Below, piece after piece: positions 18,210-26,871 of a stretch of 64,000 bases of DNA. How positions within the stretch are numbered: position 1 is the stretch's first letter; each line of letters begins with the position of its first letter. Below the pieces are notes generated by a model, which saw nothing but the letters and a program-made list of their open reading frames with translations, searched no databases and had not been told where the DNA came from. The DNA lies in assembly GCF_023347235.1 (NCBI RefSeq), contig NZ_CP094467.1, positions 2,666,001 through 2,730,000 of the forward strand, in the 5' to 3' direction. The DNA is from Faecalibacterium sp. I4-1-79. Its GTDB lineage: Bacteria > Bacillota > Clostridia > Oscillospirales > Ruminococcaceae. A program made the position numbers and the translations under genes.

Positions 18210-19166
18210 TTATCGCCCACGGCCACCGCCGCCGCCGTGGCTGGAACCACCGCCCATGCCACCGAAGCCGCCGCCAAAGCTGCCGCCGCCGAAACCGCCG
18301 CGTCCGGCACCGCCCCCGAAGGAGCCGCCGCCCATGCCGCCAAAGCCGCCGCGCGGAGGCCGGGGGCCACGGGAGCCGCCGTAGAAGCCGCCCGGCGGGG
18401 GAGGCGGCGGGCCGCGCCGTCCGCGCCGTCTGTAGGGAGGCCGCGGCCCACCGAAGCACCACAGCCAGCCGCAGGGGCTGGCAAAAACATAGGCCATCGA
18501 CCGGATAATGACGATGAGCAGCACAACGCTGACCACAAGGGTCAGGATGTCGGTCAGGGTGCTGCCGCCGCTGCTCTGCCCGCCCTGATAGCCGGGCTGC
18601 ACGGTGCTGCCGTTCCCGGTACTGCCGGAAAGGCTGACGCCGTAGATATCCGCGATGGTGTTTGCCACGTTCCGGGCACAGGTGGTCACCGCGCCGTCAT
18701 AATCCTTTGCGGCAAACTGATCTTCCATGGTCTGGGCAATGGCGCTGGACTGCTTTGCCAGCGTGGTGTTGCGGAAGCCGTCGCCGTAGGTCAGGTAGTA
18801 GTCACCGTCCGCATACTGCGCCGACTCCATCACCAGTAAAATCAGCACGCCGTTGTTCTGGGAGGAGGAACCGATGCCCCATGCGTTGAAAGCCTGTGTG
18901 GCGTAATCCTCTGTGGAATCATTGCCCGTGTATTCTACTGTCAGTACACCGATGGTGGCTCCTTTGCAGTTGGCCTGCAGCTGGTTGTTCAGGTCGATGA
19001 TGGTCTGCTCTGTGCTGCTGTTAAGGACGTTGGCCTCATCCACCACACACTGGTCCTTGGGCAGCTCCGGCAGGTCGGCTTTCGCTGCATAGGCCGGGCT
19101 GAGGGCAGACAGACACACCACCCACACCAGCACCAGTGCGCTGATGCGTTTTGCAAAGTTTTTCAT
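18210..19166 (-). CDS. TPM-domain (YgcG-like) membrane protein with Gly-rich tail
   Basis: The 318-residue protein has a signal peptide (MKNFAKRISALVLVWVVCLSALSPAYA). An extracytoplasmic TPM domain follows (about 35-175; VVDEANVLNSSTEQTIIDLNNQLQ..GATIGVLTVEY..DYATQAFNAWGIGSSSQNNGVLILL). One transmembrane helix lies at about 205-230. The Arg/Pro/Gly-rich tail ends in many GGGFGG/GGSFGG units and is probably disordered. TPM proteins occur with LemA, as here. The start ATG overlaps the LemA-like stop by four bases, so the genes are translationally coupled. Its role is probably in envelope maintenance; biochemistry unknown. Confidence 0.88.
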   Translation of the reverse strand: MKNFAKRISALVLVWVVCLSALSPAYAAKADLPELPKDQCVVDEANVLNSSTEQTIIDLNNQLQANCKGATIGVLTVEYTGNDSTEDYATQAFNAWGIGSSSQNNGVLILLVMESAQYADGDYYLTYGDGFRNTTLAKQSSAIAQTMEDQFAAKDYDGAVTTCARNVANTIADIYGVSLSGSTGNGSTVQPGYQGGQSSGGSTLTDILTLVVSVVLLIVIIRSMAYVFASPCGWLWCFGGPRPPYRRRGRRGPPPPPPGGFYGGSRGPRPPRGGFGGMGGGSFGGGAGRGGFGGGSFGGGFGGMGGGSSHGGGGGRGR

Positions 19167-19882
19167 GCGAAGGGTTCAACCTCCTTCACGCCGGACAAAA
19201 CTCCCAGTACACTGGCCGGGAAGCCGCCGACTTCCTTCTGATATTCATACACCGCTGTATTATACTGCAAGGTGCCAATGATGGTGGCTGCGCTGTTGAA
19301 CTGGCCGTACTGCCCCTGCACCGCGCCCATCTTCATGGGGTCTGCGGCCTGCTCCTGCAATTTTGCATACAGCTGGTCGATGGCGGTGCCCAAAGTCTCG
19401 TTGTCCTCATAGAGGGCATGGAGCCGGGTCTTGCCTGCCTTCACGCCGTCCAGGTCGTTGCTGAACGCCGTTAGTGCATCCTGTGCAGTCAATACTTCAG
19501 CATTATCTGCCCCCAGCGTATTGCTGGCGGTGGTGATAATGTTCGCCGCCGTGTTCTCCCGGGTGGTCAGCTCCTCGCTCAGGTTATAGCCGTTGTCAGC
19601 GGCGACCCCTGCGGTGAACCACTGGCGGGCGGTGTTGTATTTGCCGCGCAGCTTGGCGCTGCCAAAGCCGAAAAAGGCGGCCAGCATTACCACTACGCTT
19701 AAAGCCAGCGCCGCCGCCCGGGTGGAAAGCGCAGCGGGCAGCTTTGCTTCCAGTGCGGCCAGCTTCTGCTGGCGGGGCGTCAGCGTTACGGCCTGCTCCG
19801 GCTTTGCTTTTTCGCGGTAGCTGCCCGCGTCAAAACCGCCGGGAGCGGTTTGTTTGTTCTGAGAAAAATCAGCGTTTGCCAT
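19163..19882 (-). CDS. LemA-like membrane-anchored protein
   Basis: The 239-residue protein has a cytoplasmic head, one membrane helix (about 55-75, AALALSVVVMLAAFFGFGSA) and a helical domain. It ends with the LemA-like YNTAVYEYQKEVGGFPASVLGVLSGVKEVEPF. It is longer at the N-terminus than standard LemA and its sequence is divergent, so the assignment rests on the C-terminal motif and on pairing with a TPM-domain gene. It lies between telA (one base gap) and the TPM gene (four-base overlap). Confidence 0.75.
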   Translation of the reverse strand: MANADFSQNKQTAPGGFDAGSYREKAKPEQAVTLTPRQQKLAALEAKLPAALSTRAAALALSVVVMLAAFFGFGSAKLRGKYNTARQWFTAGVAADNGYNLSEELTTRENTAANIITTASNTLGADNAEVLTAQDALTAFSNDLDGVKAGKTRLHALYEDNETLGTAIDQLYAKLQEQAADPMKMGAVQGQYGQFNSAATIIGTLQYNTAVYEYQKEVGGFPASVLGVLSGVKEVEPFA

Positions 19883-19883
19883 T

Positions 19884-21035
19884 TCAGCTCCGGATCTCCA
19901 TCATTTTGGTTTTCAGCTCGTCCTCGATGCGGGTCAGCTCCTGCTCGGCGGCAACGCGCTTTGCACGGCCCTCGCTCTGGATCTTGTTCAGCTCGTCCAG
20001 CGTCTCGATCAGGCTCTTGTTGGTCTGCTGCAAGGTCTCGATATCCACGATGCCGCGCTGGCTCTCCTTGGCGGTCTCGATGGTGCCCAGCTTCAGCGCC
20101 TCGGCGTTCTTCTTCAGCAGGTCGTTGGTCATGTTGGTCACAGCGCGCTCAGCCTGCATGGCCTGCTGGCTGTGTGCCAGACCCAGTGCCAGCACCATCT
20201 GGTTCTTCCACAGCGGGATGGTGTTCACGATGGTGGACTGGATCTTTTCCGCCATCATGGTATTGTTGTTTTGCAGCAGACGGATCTGGGGGCCCATCTG
20301 CAAGCTGATGTTGCGGGTCAGCTCCAGATCATACAGCTTTTTCTCAAAGCGCTCGCACTGATCGGCAAGGTCGCGGGCGGCCTGTGCGTCCTCCGGCAGA
20401 CCGGAGACCTTGGCCTTATCCATGGCCTGCTGCAATTCGTTGGCACGCACGTCAGCCAGCTTTTTCTTGCCGGCAAGAATATACATGCTCAGCTCCTTGA
20501 AGTAGGCCATGTTCAGCTCGTACATCTTGTCCAGCATGGCGATGTCCTTGAGCAGCTGCACCTGATGTGCCTCCAGCATGGACTGGATCTTTTCCACGTT
20601 AGTCTCGGTCTTGTCGTACTTGGTCTTGAGGGCATCCAGCTGGCTGGTTTTCTTTTTGAAGAAGCCCATAATGCCCTTCTGCTGCTCCTCGTTGGCGTCA
20701 AAGCTCTTCAACTCGCCGATGAGGTCGGTGATCATATCGCCCACCTCGCCCAGATCCTTGGTGGACACCTTGGAGAGAGCGGCTTCAGAAAAATCGCCGA
20801 TCTTCTTCTGGCAGGCAGAGCCGTACTGCAGCACCTGCTGGCTGTTGGTGATATCGATCTTCTGGGCAAACTGATCCACCATGGTCTGCTCCTCGGGGGT
20901 CAGGTTCACCTGTGCTTCCGGGGCAGGGGCAGCGGCGGGCTTTTCCTCCTGCGGCACAGCGGCGGGGGTGGGGTCCAGCGTCAGGGTGGGCACTGCGGGG
21001 GCATCCAGATCAAAGTTCAGGGTATTGTCAGCCAT
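19884..21035 (-). CDS. TelA-family (toxic anion resistance) protein
   Basis: The 383-residue protein is soluble and mostly alpha-helical after a Pro/Ala-rich N-terminal 50 residues. Conserved family blocks are visible: IMGFFKKKTSQLDALKTKYDKTETNVEKI, LEAHQVQLLKDIAMLDKMYELN and LTRNISLQMGPQIRLLQNNN..MAEKIQSTIVNTIPLWKNQMV. TelA proteins are linked to tellurite, antibiotic and envelope-stress tolerance, by an unsettled mechanism. It follows an XpaC-like gene by 42 bases, the usual pairing, and leads into LemA and TPM genes. Confidence 0.93.
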   Translation of the reverse strand: MADNTLNFDLDAPAVPTLTLDPTPAAVPQEEKPAAAPAPEAQVNLTPEEQTMVDQFAQKIDITNSQQVLQYGSACQKKIGDFSEAALSKVSTKDLGEVGDMITDLIGELKSFDANEEQQKGIMGFFKKKTSQLDALKTKYDKTETNVEKIQSMLEAHQVQLLKDIAMLDKMYELNMAYFKELSMYILAGKKKLADVRANELQQAMDKAKVSGLPEDAQAARDLADQCERFEKKLYDLELTRNISLQMGPQIRLLQNNNTMMAEKIQSTIVNTIPLWKNQMVLALGLAHSQQAMQAERAVTNMTNDLLKKNAEALKLGTIETAKESQRGIVDIETLQQTNKSLIETLDELNKIQSEGRAKRVAAEQELTRIEDELKTKMMEIRS

Positions 21036-21077
21036 AAGTGATTCCTTCCTTTCAAAATCCAGAGGGGTATTCCAGTT

Positions 21078-21707
21078 TTACTTGCTCAGACCCTGCCCTT
21101 TCAGCATATTCTGCAAAACGGTCAGGTCTGCGGACAGGTCCATGCTCTCTGCCGCGTACAGGGCATCCAGCTGGTTTTCAAAAGCCGTGGCAATGGAGGC
21201 GGCGTTGTGCTCCACCTCGGCGCGGATGGCGGCGGCGTTCTCGCCCCGCACACCCTGCTTTGCAAGCTTTGCGTACTGCTGCAAAACGTTTACGGCGTCC
21301 GGCAGATAGTAGTTGGCAAACCGGCGCACCTGCTTTGCCTTGGCGGGGTTTGCTTCCACCGCTTCCACGATGGAGCGTCCTGCCTTTTCCATGCGGGTCA
21401 TAGCGGCGGACAGCTGCGGGTCGGGCAAAGCCTCGTTCAGTGCGTGCAGGGTGTCCAGCTTCTGCTGGATATCGGTCAGCATCTGGTCCACATCCTCCAC
21501 ACCGGTGTGGAAAGGTACCTCGTGCTCCACCACCCGGGGCGGGCAGGTCTTTTTTGCCACGCCAAAGGCCACGGCGGCACCGCCCAGCGCCACCAGCAGC
21601 GCCCATAATTTGTATACCGGCAGCACCGCGCACAGTACCACGAACACCAGCGCCATGGCGTAAAAAGGCAGCACGCTGGGCTTTTGGGTGCGGATGATCT
21701 TGCTCAT
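21078..21707 (-). CDS. XpaC-like protein (5-bromo-4-chloroindolyl phosphate hydrolysis family)
   Basis: The 209-residue protein has two membrane helices near the N-terminus (about 12-50: VLPFYAMALVFVVLCAVLPV, LWALLVALGGAAVAFGVA). A cytoplasmic helical domain follows (VEDVDQMLTDIQQKLDTLHAL..RMEKAGRSIVEAV..FANYYLPDAVNVLQQYAKL). This matches XpaC proteins that co-occur with TelA. The second ATG (21707) is chosen because AAGGAG then lies eight bases upstream. It is the first gene of the xpaC-telA-lemA-TPM cluster. Confidence 0.88.
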   Translation of the reverse strand: MSKIIRTQKPSVLPFYAMALVFVVLCAVLPVYKLWALLVALGGAAVAFGVAKKTCPPRVVEHEVPFHTGVEDVDQMLTDIQQKLDTLHALNEALPDPQLSAAMTRMEKAGRSIVEAVEANPAKAKQVRRFANYYLPDAVNVLQQYAKLAKQGVRGENAAAIRAEVEHNAASIATAFENQLDALYAAESMDLSADLTVLQNMLKGQGLSK

Positions 21708-21810
21708 GGTCATTTCTCCTTGTCCGGGGCAGTGCGCCCCTTATGATATCCATAATACAACGTCCGCAAAAAAACGCAAGTATCCCGCAAAAGAATTTAC
21801 AGCCTTGTCA

Positions 21811-22299
21811 TCATTTTACGATCCAGTCCGCCAGTGCAGCGCCCCAAAGCTCCTCCAGCCGGGCGGGGCTGCAGGCGGCGTTGGCTGGACTTGTACTTGG
21901 CAGACGGACAGCCGGGATGCCGGTAAGCGGCTGCTGATATTTTGTATAGATACGGTAGGCTGTGGCACCGTTGCAGAACACCGCCCGGATGGGCGCTTTG
22001 CGCAGCAGCCCGGCGATATCGTTGGGCACCACATCCCGGATGGAGGCATCCGATGCGCCGGTGATGGTGCAGCTTTCCAGCGTATCCCACAGCGCCAGCC
22101 CGTGGCGCAAAAGCAGCTGCTTTTTGGCGGCGATATCCTCCCGCGCGGGCAGCGGCTCTCCGGTCAGCGCCGCCAGCAGCGGCCAGAACCGATTTTGCGG
22201 ATGGCCGTAGTAAAAGGCCATCTCCCGGCTTTTGGGGCTGGGCCATGTGCCCAAGATCAGCGCCCGGCTGCGTTCATCGTACACCGGTGCAAAGCTCAT
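21811..22299 (-). CDS. DNA-deoxyinosine/uracil glycosylase-like repair protein
   Basis: The 162-residue protein belongs to the uracil-DNA glycosylase fold. The catalytic-type start LILGTWPSPKSREMAFYYGHPQNRFWPLL is followed by LALWDTLESC and the late LPSTSPANAA loop that enters the minor groove. This set matches the family annotated as DNA-deoxyinosine (hypoxanthine) glycosylase; substrate choice is not certain from sequence. It overlaps the HAD phosphatase gene by four bases (ATGA), so the two are co-translated. Confidence 0.88.
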   Translation of the reverse strand: MSFAPVYDERSRALILGTWPSPKSREMAFYYGHPQNRFWPLLAALTGEPLPAREDIAAKKQLLLRHGLALWDTLESCTITGASDASIRDVVPNDIAGLLRKAPIRAVFCNGATAYRIYTKYQQPLTGIPAVRLPSTSPANAACSPARLEELWGAALADWIVK

Positions 22300-23189
22300 A
22301 AACTGCCGCCTGCACTTTCAATATTGCCCCATGCAGAACCAAAGTCCCTGCCAGAGGGCTCCGCGCGGGGGCCGTCGAACCACAGCTCCTCGATCAGCGC
22401 CGCCACGCCGTCCTCCCGCACATCCCCGATGATCCGGTCGGCAGCGGCCTTGGCGTCCGGGGTGCCGTTTGCCATGCAGGCACTCAGGCCTGCGGCTTTC
22501 AGCATCCCCACATCGTTGGCAGAATCGCCCACAGCCACGGCATCCGCCAGCGTAAGCCCCATCTGTGCACACAGGTCGGCAAGCCCTACGCCCTTATCCA
22601 TGCCGCCGCGCACGATATCATAGTAGCAGTAGCCGTCCGCGTTCTGCGCGCCCACCTGCATCCAGTGCAGGCCAAGGTAGCCGTATTTTTCGTGGAAGCG
22701 CTCCACTTCCTGCGGCGGCATGGCGGCAAAGGCAGCGTGGGGCATATCCACCAGATGCCTGTCCTGATCCTCGCCGTCCACGCAGTCCAGCCCGGGGCTG
22801 TTCATCATCTGATAGCCGGTGTGCAGATACTCGTACTCGCAGTAGGCGTAATAGGCATCCCGGAAGTTGAATTGCAGCGGGTAGTTATAATCCTCGCAAA
22901 AATCCACCAGCACATACATCTCCTCGCTGGTAAGCGGATGCTCGGCTATTACGTTGCCCTGCCTGTCCACCACGCAGGCACCGTTGCAGGTAATGGCGTA
23001 GTCGTACCGGATGCCGCCCAACTGGTTTTTGTCCCGGATGCCGGGGTATGCGCGGCCGGTGCTGAGCACGAATTTGCCCCCGGCGGCTTGCAGCTTTTTT
23101 ACCGCCTTTACCACCGCCGGGCGGGGCTTAGCTTCGCCAAAGGGCACCAGCGTGTTATCGTAATCGCTCGCCAGAATCTTATATTGCAT
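22296..23189 (-). CDS. Cof-type HAD-IIB phosphatase
   Basis: The 297-residue protein has HAD motif I ILASDYDNTLVPF, motif II VLSTGRAYPG (S/T-G-R), a type IIB cap (about 85-200), a lysine in GMDKGVGL and motif IV VGDSANDVGMLKAAG. These enzymes dephosphorylate small phosphometabolites in the cytoplasm; the substrate is unknown. Of two close ATGs the one at 23187-23189 has AGGAG at the better distance. The downstream glycosylase gene overlaps its 3' end. Confidence 0.92.
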   Translation of the reverse strand: MQYKILASDYDNTLVPFGEAKPRPAVVKAVKKLQAAGGKFVLSTGRAYPGIRDKNQLGGIRYDYAITCNGACVVDRQGNVIAEHPLTSEEMYVLVDFCEDYNYPLQFNFRDAYYAYCEYEYLHTGYQMMNSPGLDCVDGEDQDRHLVDMPHAAFAAMPPQEVERFHEKYGYLGLHWMQVGAQNADGYCYYDIVRGGMDKGVGLADLCAQMGLTLADAVAVGDSANDVGMLKAAGLSACMANGTPDAKAAADRIIGDVREDGVAALIEELWFDGPRAEPSGRDFGSAWGNIESAGGSL

Positions 23190-23327
23190 GGTCATCTCTC
23201 CTGTGTGCATCGTTTTTCTCCCAGTATAACACATTTTAAAGTCCAGCGGGAGAGGGAGAAAAGAAAAATGGGACAGCAGAATACCCGCAGGCATTCCACT
23301 GTCCCGAAATCCAAAATACTTTTATCT

Positions 23328-24215
23328 TCAGGCAAACACCGCCACGACCACCTGCATCGCCACGCCCACAAAGGCACCGGCGGCCCATGTCAGGCCGGTG
23401 ATAAAGAGGTTCTGCTTCCACGAGGGGTTGGCGCGCCACAGCACAGCCAAGCCCACACCCGCACCGGTGCACAGCCCCGCCACAAGGCTGGAAAAGCGCA
23501 GCGCACCCTCCACATACAGCTGGGTCAGCAGCACGCTGGCGGCGCAGTTGGGGATCAGCCCCACCAGAGCCGCCACCACCGGCTGGAAAAAGCCCATATC
23601 GCCCAGCATCTCGGCGAACACATCCTCGCCCACGCCCTCTACGATCATGCCAAACACCAGACCGAAGGCGAAGATGAACACAAAGATCTCCAGCGTGTGG
23701 CGCAGCGCCGCCTGCCAGATGGGCTTTTCGTTGCCCTCGGCATCGCTGTGTTCCTCGTGGCAGTCCACCTCGTCCGCGTGGCCGGTGTAGCCGCCCCGCA
23801 GACCCTTGGGCAACATGCCCCGTAGGACAAAATCCAGCACAAAGCCCACCACAATGGCGTACAACACCTTGATGACCATCAGGACGGCCAGCTTATCCCA
23901 GTAAGCGGGCATGGAGACCAGCAGCGGGATCGCTTCGTCACTGGTGGCAAGGTACACCGCCATCAGCGTGCCCAGCGTGATGACCCGGGAGGCGTAGAAG
24001 TTGGATGCAATAGCGGAGAAGCCGCACTGCGGCACACAGCCCAGCACTGCACCCGGCACAGCACCCCAGCGCCCGCCGCCCGCCAGCAGCGCCTCGATGC
24101 GCTCGCCGTGGCGGTGCTCGATATACTCGATCAGCAGATAGGCCAGAAACAGAAAGGGCAGCATCTTGGCGGTATCCACCAAGGTTTCGCCCAAAACATC
24201 CAGAAACAGTTCCAT
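23328..24215 (-). CDS. Putative multi-pass heavy-metal/manganese exporter (ArsP_2-like)
   Basis: The 295-residue membrane protein has about 8-10 helices. It has two matching halves with family motifs VPGAVLGCVPQCGFSAI and ALVGLIPNCAASVLLTQLY, and a His/Asp/Glu-rich cytoplasmic loop in the middle (GHADEVDCHEEHSDAEG) that could bind metal. This is the layout of the putative 10-TM heavy-metal exporter family often annotated as manganese transporter. The ATG at 24215 is used; the TTG at 24230 overlaps the GGAGCG ribosome site. The region upstream has repeated TTGCAA motifs that may be a metal-regulator operator. Confidence 0.82.
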   Translation of the reverse strand: MELFLDVLGETLVDTAKMLPFLFLAYLLIEYIEHRHGERIEALLAGGGRWGAVPGAVLGCVPQCGFSAIASNFYASRVITLGTLMAVYLATSDEAIPLLVSMPAYWDKLAVLMVIKVLYAIVVGFVLDFVLRGMLPKGLRGGYTGHADEVDCHEEHSDAEGNEKPIWQAALRHTLEIFVFIFAFGLVFGMIVEGVGEDVFAEMLGDMGFFQPVVAALVGLIPNCAASVLLTQLYVEGALRFSSLVAGLCTGAGVGLAVLWRANPSWKQNLFITGLTWAAGAFVGVAMQVVVAVFA

Positions 24216-24255
24216 AAATAATCGCTCCAAAGACCCGCAGGGGGGCGTCTCTCAA

Positions 24256-24352
24256 CAATTTGCAATCAGTTTGCATTTTCGTGCAGGGTAGATTATACAC
24301 GATATCCTTCCCAATTGCAATACCAAATTGCAAATTGGTTGCAATTTTATGT
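24256..24352 (-). promoter_or_regulatory. TTGCAA-rich putative operator of the metal exporter gene
   Basis: Within about 100 bases there are at least five copies of TTGCAA/TTTGCA. They include an imperfect palindrome with CCAATTGCAA and TTGCAAATTGG arms (about 24311-24338). The cluster lies just before the exporter gene. The binding protein is unknown. Confidence 0.45.
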
Positions 24353-24380
24353 TATGGAACGTTGCAGCGCGTAAAAATAC

Positions 24381-24660
24381 GATTTTGAATGGTCTCCGCG
24401 TCTTACGGGTTGCGGTGCCCTACATTTACAGCGTTGCTTCCGGTGAAATTTTCTGCTTGCCGCAAGCGTGCAAAGACGCTCCGCTGGGCCAGAGGCAGGG
24501 AGGGGTGTTCCGACTCCCCCCTCCCTACCTCTGGACTCCACCCACCCCGCAACGGGCCAAGGGCTACTCGCCCTTGACAATCCTAAAGCAGAGGTCGAAG
24601 CACAAAAAAGCTAGCGCTGCGCCAGTCGGCGCTATCGCTTTAACGCTTTTTTCGCTTCTC
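24381..24660. repeat. Degenerate repeat region between the exporter gene and tcdA
   Basis: This stretch starts with GATTTTGAATGGTCTCCGCG, a worn version of the left flank of the two-hairpin repeat. It shares GGGTTGCGG-type sequence with copy G at 29440. A 15-bp-type hairpin GAGGCAGGGAGGGG/CTCCCCCCTCCCTACCTC lies at about 24492-24537. No coding frame with codon bias or ribosome site was found. Confidence 0.45.
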
Positions 24661-24664
24661 CATC

Positions 24665-24716
24665 TATAACCCCTCAGTCGCTGCGCGACAGCTCCCCCAA
24701 GGGGGAGCGAGCGCCC
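24665..24716 (+). repeat. CAGTCGC/GCGACAGCTCCCCC palindromic repeat
   Basis: CAGTCGCTGCGCGACAG forms one hairpin and CTCCCCC-AA-GGGGGAG the next. The same type, diverged and reversed, lies at 10917-10961. A second hairpin GCGCCGC..GCGGCGC follows at 24722-24751. Confidence 0.7.
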
Positions 24717-24778
24717 GCCCGCAGCGCCGCGCTTTCATAGAAAGCGGCGCTGCAACTGCCGTTTTTCTCCACGACCCC

Positions 24779-24892
24779 ACCTGTGAAAATGGGGTTCAGA
24801 AACGCCCGCAGGCGTTTCTGAACCCCGAAATAAAAAATACTATTTCCTTAGCTTATGCGCAGAGCAACGCGGAGCGCATTCCAAATCGTCCC
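24779..24892 (-). repeat. Two-hairpin dispersed repeat, copy C
   Basis: On the minus strand: GGGACGATTTGGAATGCGC, small hairpin ATGCGC/GCGCAT, AAGGAAAT, T-rich linker. The main hairpin has perfect 16-bp arms (24791-24806 and 24811-24826) and loop TGCG, then ATTTTCACAGG. Confidence 0.85.
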
Positions 24893-24918
24893 ACGCAGCA
24901 AGGAAGCTGCGGTCTGTT

Positions 24919-25689
24919 TTACCCCTTCAGCGGTACAAAGCCCACAAGGTCTTTGACGACCTCGCCGCCGATGATCAGACCGGCCACCGAGGGCACAAAG
25001 GCGTTGGAGCCCGGCACGGTGCGCCGCGCAGTGCACTTGCGCTGAGTGCCCGGGGGACAGATGCAGTGGTCCTTGCAGCTGATGGAATCATCCTCGATGG
25101 GAGTCATGACAGGCTCCTTGGAGTAGACCACCTTCAGGTGCTTGATCTTGCGCTTGCGGCACTCGGTACGCATCACCTTGGCAAGCGGGCAGACCGAGGT
25201 CTTGTAGATATCGGTCACCTCAAAGCGGGTGGGGTCCATCTTGTTGCCTGCACCCATGGAGCAGATGATGGGCGTGCCCGCCTCCTTGCACTTCATCACC
25301 AGCGCCAGCTTACCGGTAACGGTGTCGATGGCGTCCACCACATAGTCGTACTGGGTAAAATCGAAATCGTCCTGCGTCTCCGGGCCAAAGAAGCACCGGT
25401 GGGTGGTCACCTTGATGTTGGGGTCGATATCGTGGATGCGCTGTTCTGCCACATCCACCTTATACTGCCCTACCGTGCTGCGGGTGGCGATGATCTGACG
25501 GTTGAGGTTGGTCAGGCAGACCTTATCGTCATCGATCAGATCCAGTGCGCCCACGCCGCTGCGTGCCAGCGCCTCCACTGTGTAGCCGCCCACGCCGCCG
25601 ATGCCAAACACTGCCACCCGGGCGTGGTGCAGCTTTTCCATAGCCTCTGCACCCAGCAGCAGCTGGGTGCGGGAATACTGATCCTGCAT
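24919..25689 (-). CDS. tcdA: tRNA threonylcarbamoyladenosine dehydratase (ThiF/E1-like)
   Basis: The 256-residue protein has the ThiF/MoeB nucleotide-binding motif FGIGGVGGYTVEALARSGVG, LDLIDDDKVCLTNLNRQIIA and a catalytic-type cysteine region. The length and the C-terminal CKDHCICPPGTQRKC...PSVAGLIIGGEVVKDL fit TcdA/CsdL. That enzyme uses ATP to cyclise t6A37 of tRNA to ct6A. It lies among other tRNA-maturation genes (mnmA, cca, rnz) on the same strand, ten bases after mnmA. Confidence 0.9.
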   Translation of the reverse strand: MQDQYSRTQLLLGAEAMEKLHHARVAVFGIGGVGGYTVEALARSGVGALDLIDDDKVCLTNLNRQIIATRSTVGQYKVDVAEQRIHDIDPNIKVTTHRCFFGPETQDDFDFTQYDYVVDAIDTVTGKLALVMKCKEAGTPIICSMGAGNKMDPTRFEVTDIYKTSVCPLAKVMRTECRKRKIKHLKVVYSKEPVMTPIEDDSISCKDHCICPPGTQRKCTARRTVPGSNAFVPSVAGLIIGGEVVKDLVGFVPLKG

Positions 25690-25699
25690 TTTGTTCTCC

Positions 25700-26803
25700 T
25701 TACTTTTCTACGCGGGTGATGGTGCCGCCGCCCAGCACCACATCGCCCTGATACAGCACGGCAGCCTGCCCCGGGGTGGGGGCACGCTGAGGCTGGTCGA
25801 ATTCCAGCCGGAAGCCGTTTTCTGCGGGGTAAACGGTGGCCTGCTGCTCGGCCTGATGATACCGGGTGCGGGCGGTGACCCGCAGCGGCCCGGTCAGCGC
25901 CGGGATAGCGATCCAGTTCACATCCTCTGCGTAAACGATGCGGTCAAACAGTTCACTTTCCGGCCCGACCGTAACGGTATTGGTCTGCATATCCTTGCCG
26001 CAGACGTACACCGGCGCACCCAGCGCGAGGCCAAGCCCCTTGCGCTGCCCCAGCGTGTAGCGCACTGCGCCGCAGTGGGTGCCCACCACCTTGCCGCTCC
26101 GATCCAGAAAATCTCCGGCGGGGTAGTGCTTGCCGGTAAACTGCTCCATAAAGCGGGCATAGTCGCCGTCCGGCACAAAGCAGATATCCTGACTGTCGTG
26201 CTTCTGGGCGTTGATAAAGCTGTGCTCCTGCGCGATCTTTCGCACCTCGGTCTTGTGCAGTGCACCCAGCGGCAGACGGATATGCGCCAGCTGCTCCTGC
26301 GTGAGGTTATACAGCACATAGCTTTGATCCTTGCCCTCGTCCAGCCCCTTTTTCAGCAGCCAGCGGCCGGTGGCTGCATCCTGCTCCACCCGGGCGTAGT
26401 GGCCGGTGACCACATACTCCATGCCGTGTTCCTCCGCCCAGTCCAGCAGGTGGCGGAACTTCATATATTTATTGCAGTCGATGCAGGGGTTCGGGGTGCC
26501 GCCCGCCTCGTAGACGCGGATAAATTTTTCAATGATCTGTGCCCGGAAGTCGGCGGTGAAATCCAGCACCTGATACGGCATATCCAGCGCAAAGGCCACC
26601 TCGGCGGCGTCCTCGATATCCTTTTCCGAGCAGCAGGTCTGGTAACCGGACTGTCCCAGCGTTTCGTTGTGGGTAAGCCGCATGGTGATGCCGGTGCAGT
26701 CGTAGCCCGCCTGCTGCATCAGGCAGGCCGCCACCGAGCTATCCACGCCGCCGCTCATGGCAATGAGGGCGCGGGGACGGTTTGCAGGGTTCTGAGTGGT
26801 CAT
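25700..26803 (-). CDS. mnmA: tRNA-specific 2-thiouridylase
   Basis: The 367-residue enzyme thiolates U34 of Lys, Glu and Gln tRNAs. Visible are the PP-loop IAMSGGVDSSVAACLM, the first catalytic cysteine in YQTCCSEKDIEDA and the tRNA-contact block GGTPNPCIDCNKYMKF. The second catalytic cysteine lies in DSQDICFVPDGDY, and a C-terminal beta-barrel follows (about 290-367). Length and order are normal. It is followed closely by tcdA. Confidence 0.96.
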   Translation of the reverse strand: MTTQNPANRPRALIAMSGGVDSSVAACLMQQAGYDCTGITMRLTHNETLGQSGYQTCCSEKDIEDAAEVAFALDMPYQVLDFTADFRAQIIEKFIRVYEAGGTPNPCIDCNKYMKFRHLLDWAEEHGMEYVVTGHYARVEQDAATGRWLLKKGLDEGKDQSYVLYNLTQEQLAHIRLPLGALHKTEVRKIAQEHSFINAQKHDSQDICFVPDGDYARFMEQFTGKHYPAGDFLDRSGKVVGTHCGAVRYTLGQRKGLGLALGAPVYVCGKDMQTNTVTVGPESELFDRIVYAEDVNWIAIPALTGPLRVTARTRYHQAEQQATVYPAENGFRLEFDQPQRAPTPGQAAVLYQGDVVLGGGTITRVEK

Positions 26804-26871
26804 AGGTTCTCCTTTTATGGGTTCAACATACTAAAGCAGTAGTATAATACTACCGCAGCATAAACCGCTTG

